Notes under the pieces: generated by a model
Seen by the model: only the letters and a program-made list of their open reading frames with translations
Told to the model about the DNA's origin: nothing
Database searches by the model: none
Shown: one piece after another, positions 63,281 through 64,000 of the stretch
How the letters are laid out: each line of letters opens with the position of its first letter
Numbering within the stretch: the stretch's first letter is position 1
Program-made: the position numbers and the translations under genes
Assembly (NCBI RefSeq): GCF_003634455.1
Contig: NZ_RBLC01000001.1
Span: forward strand, 434,001 to 498,000
Source: Flavobacterium endophyticum
Lineage (GTDB): Bacteria > Bacteroidota > Bacteroidia > Flavobacteriales > Flavobacteriaceae
DNA length: 64,000 nucleotides
Direction of reading: 5' to 3'

Positions 63281-64000
63281 ATGAAGAAATATATTTTAAC
63301 AATCTTATTAATCTTTAATTTGACATACACTTTCGGTCAGGATTATGATGAAAAATACGGAGATCCTCAAATTGTACTTATTGAGACCGACCCATGGCTT
63401 ATGGTCATTGGATCAGATGTTCCCACTTTTACCTTATATGAAAACGGACAAATCATTTACAAGAAAGTTGTCGACAAGAAACTGAAATATTTTGAAGTTC
63501 AGAATGACCCAGAAACGATACAAAAAATCATTAAATCGTTTGAGATAACTGATAATTTAATAAAGCAAGAAGATTACACTGAAGCTTCAACATCGACAGA
63601 TCAACCAACTAATATTCTAATTTTAAATTTTTTTGGCGCCGTTAAAGAAATTAGTGTATATGGCAACTTAAGAGATCCAAAAAACGAAACACGCCAAAAA
63701 ACACCAAAAGATTTTCTAACTGTTTACGATAACATTATTAAATACGAAAACAGTACGGCTAAAGAATGGCTACCTGATACATTTGAAGTAATGGCAACAA
63801 AATATAGCTATTCGCCAGAAACGCCTTTAAAATGGAACAAGGATTGGAATGATATAAACAGTAGTACAACCGTAAAAAGAAGCGATGACTTATATAGCAT
63901 ATATTTAGATAAAAAATATTTTCAAGAGTTTATCAAACTATTACGCAGTATGAAGGAAAAGCAAGCGGTTGAGATTAATGGTGAAAAATATTCTTTAACC
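63281..64000 (+). CDS. secreted protein of unknown function (3' partial)
   Basis: ATG 63281; 240 codons without a stop to the right edge, so the C-terminus is missing. Signal peptide about 1-19 (MKKYILTILLIFNLTYTFG, then QDYDEKYG). The mature part is rich in K, D, Y and N with WLMVIGSDVPTFTLYENGQ, resembling small secreted proteins of Flavobacteria. No domain recognised. It has its own promoter element at 63216-63223, about 57 bp upstream. Confidence 0.75.
   Translation, partial: MKKYILTILLIFNLTYTFGQDYDEKYGDPQIVLIETDPWLMVIGSDVPTFTLYENGQIIYKKVVDKKLKYFEVQNDPETIQKIIKSFEITDNLIKQEDYTEASTSTDQPTNILILNFFGAVKEISVYGNLRDPKNETRQKTPKDFLTVYDNIIKYENSTAKEWLPDTFEVMATKYSYSPETPLKWNKDWNDINSSTTVKRSDDLYSIYLDKKYFQEFIKLLRSMKEKQAVEINGEKYSLT

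Overview
The window is chromosomal DNA from a member of the Bacteroidota, most likely a Flavobacterium or close relative in the Flavobacteriaceae. The evidence is the low GC content, Bacteroidota-type promoters (TAnnTTTG at -7 with weak or absent Shine-Dalgarno sites), lipoproteins with Bacteroidota-style acidic residues after the lipobox, a type IX secretion C-terminal domain at the left edge, a long SecA without the zinc-binding tail, an archaeal/eukaryotic-type prolyl-tRNA synthetase, BshC (bacillithiol), and the cinA-rpmB-rpmG-DUF4295-ftsY order typical of this phylum. No phage, insertion sequence, CRISPR array or rRNA operon was seen.

Layout. 1-7.1 kb is accessory: the tail of a T9SS-secreted protein, an intact cupin next to a truncated cupin copy, membrane and lipoproteins, a 21-bp minisatellite, a DHFR-like reductase and a secreted HExxH metallopeptidase. 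7.2-9.1 kb carries typA. 9.2-14.9 kb is a four-gene signalling operon (PAS kinase, Rcp1-like receiver, a 1165-residue REC-multiPAS-GAF kinase, receiver). 15-17 kb is an M43-like metalloprotease lipoprotein. 17.2-19.4 kb holds rpsT, two tRNA-Glu genes and proS. 19.4-25.2 kb holds a Trp/Gly-rich lipoprotein, an OmpP1/FadL-like porin, an M23 peptidase, rimO and a TPR protein. 25.3-29.2 kb holds an XRE/DUF2975 pair, a 55-residue membrane peptide and a B12-binding radical SAM protein. 30-33 kb holds a ribosome/RNA repair operon, rtcB-prfH-TPR, preceded by a 27-codon ORF and a terminator. 33-42.4 kb is mostly housekeeping (bshC, ndk, DciA-like DUF721, ftsY, rpmG, rpmB, cinA, FAH hydrolase plus Hpt protein, exonuclease). 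42.6-56.3 kb holds an erythromycin-esterase-like protein, a 2-oxoacid dehydrogenase E2, a GT2 glycosyltransferase, an ABC-F ATPase, a methyltransferase, an ABC ATPase, PduO-type adenosyltransferase and secA.

56.4-63.2 kb is an accessory stress/detoxification region. It holds NTF2-like, DUF4180 and VOC proteins and an ArsR regulator translationally coupled to an AHSA1 protein, with a palindromic operator over the promoter. It also holds a DUF1801 gene broken by one TAG, and a Crp/Fnr-type regulator. A perfect CRP-like palindrome follows that regulator, in front of a YceI-tautomerase-SDR-NTF2-nitronate monooxygenase operon. A secreted protein of unknown function runs off the right edge.

The most interesting points are: the rtcB/prfH operon with its possible leader-peptide attenuator; the Crp-linked electrophile/quinone-type operon with a degenerate SDR; the exactly phased 21-bp array; the CX4CX2C radical SAM protein; two near-identical terminator-promoter modules; and several small or damaged genes that automated calling would miss. 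All functions are inferred from motifs and remembered family features; no database search was run.
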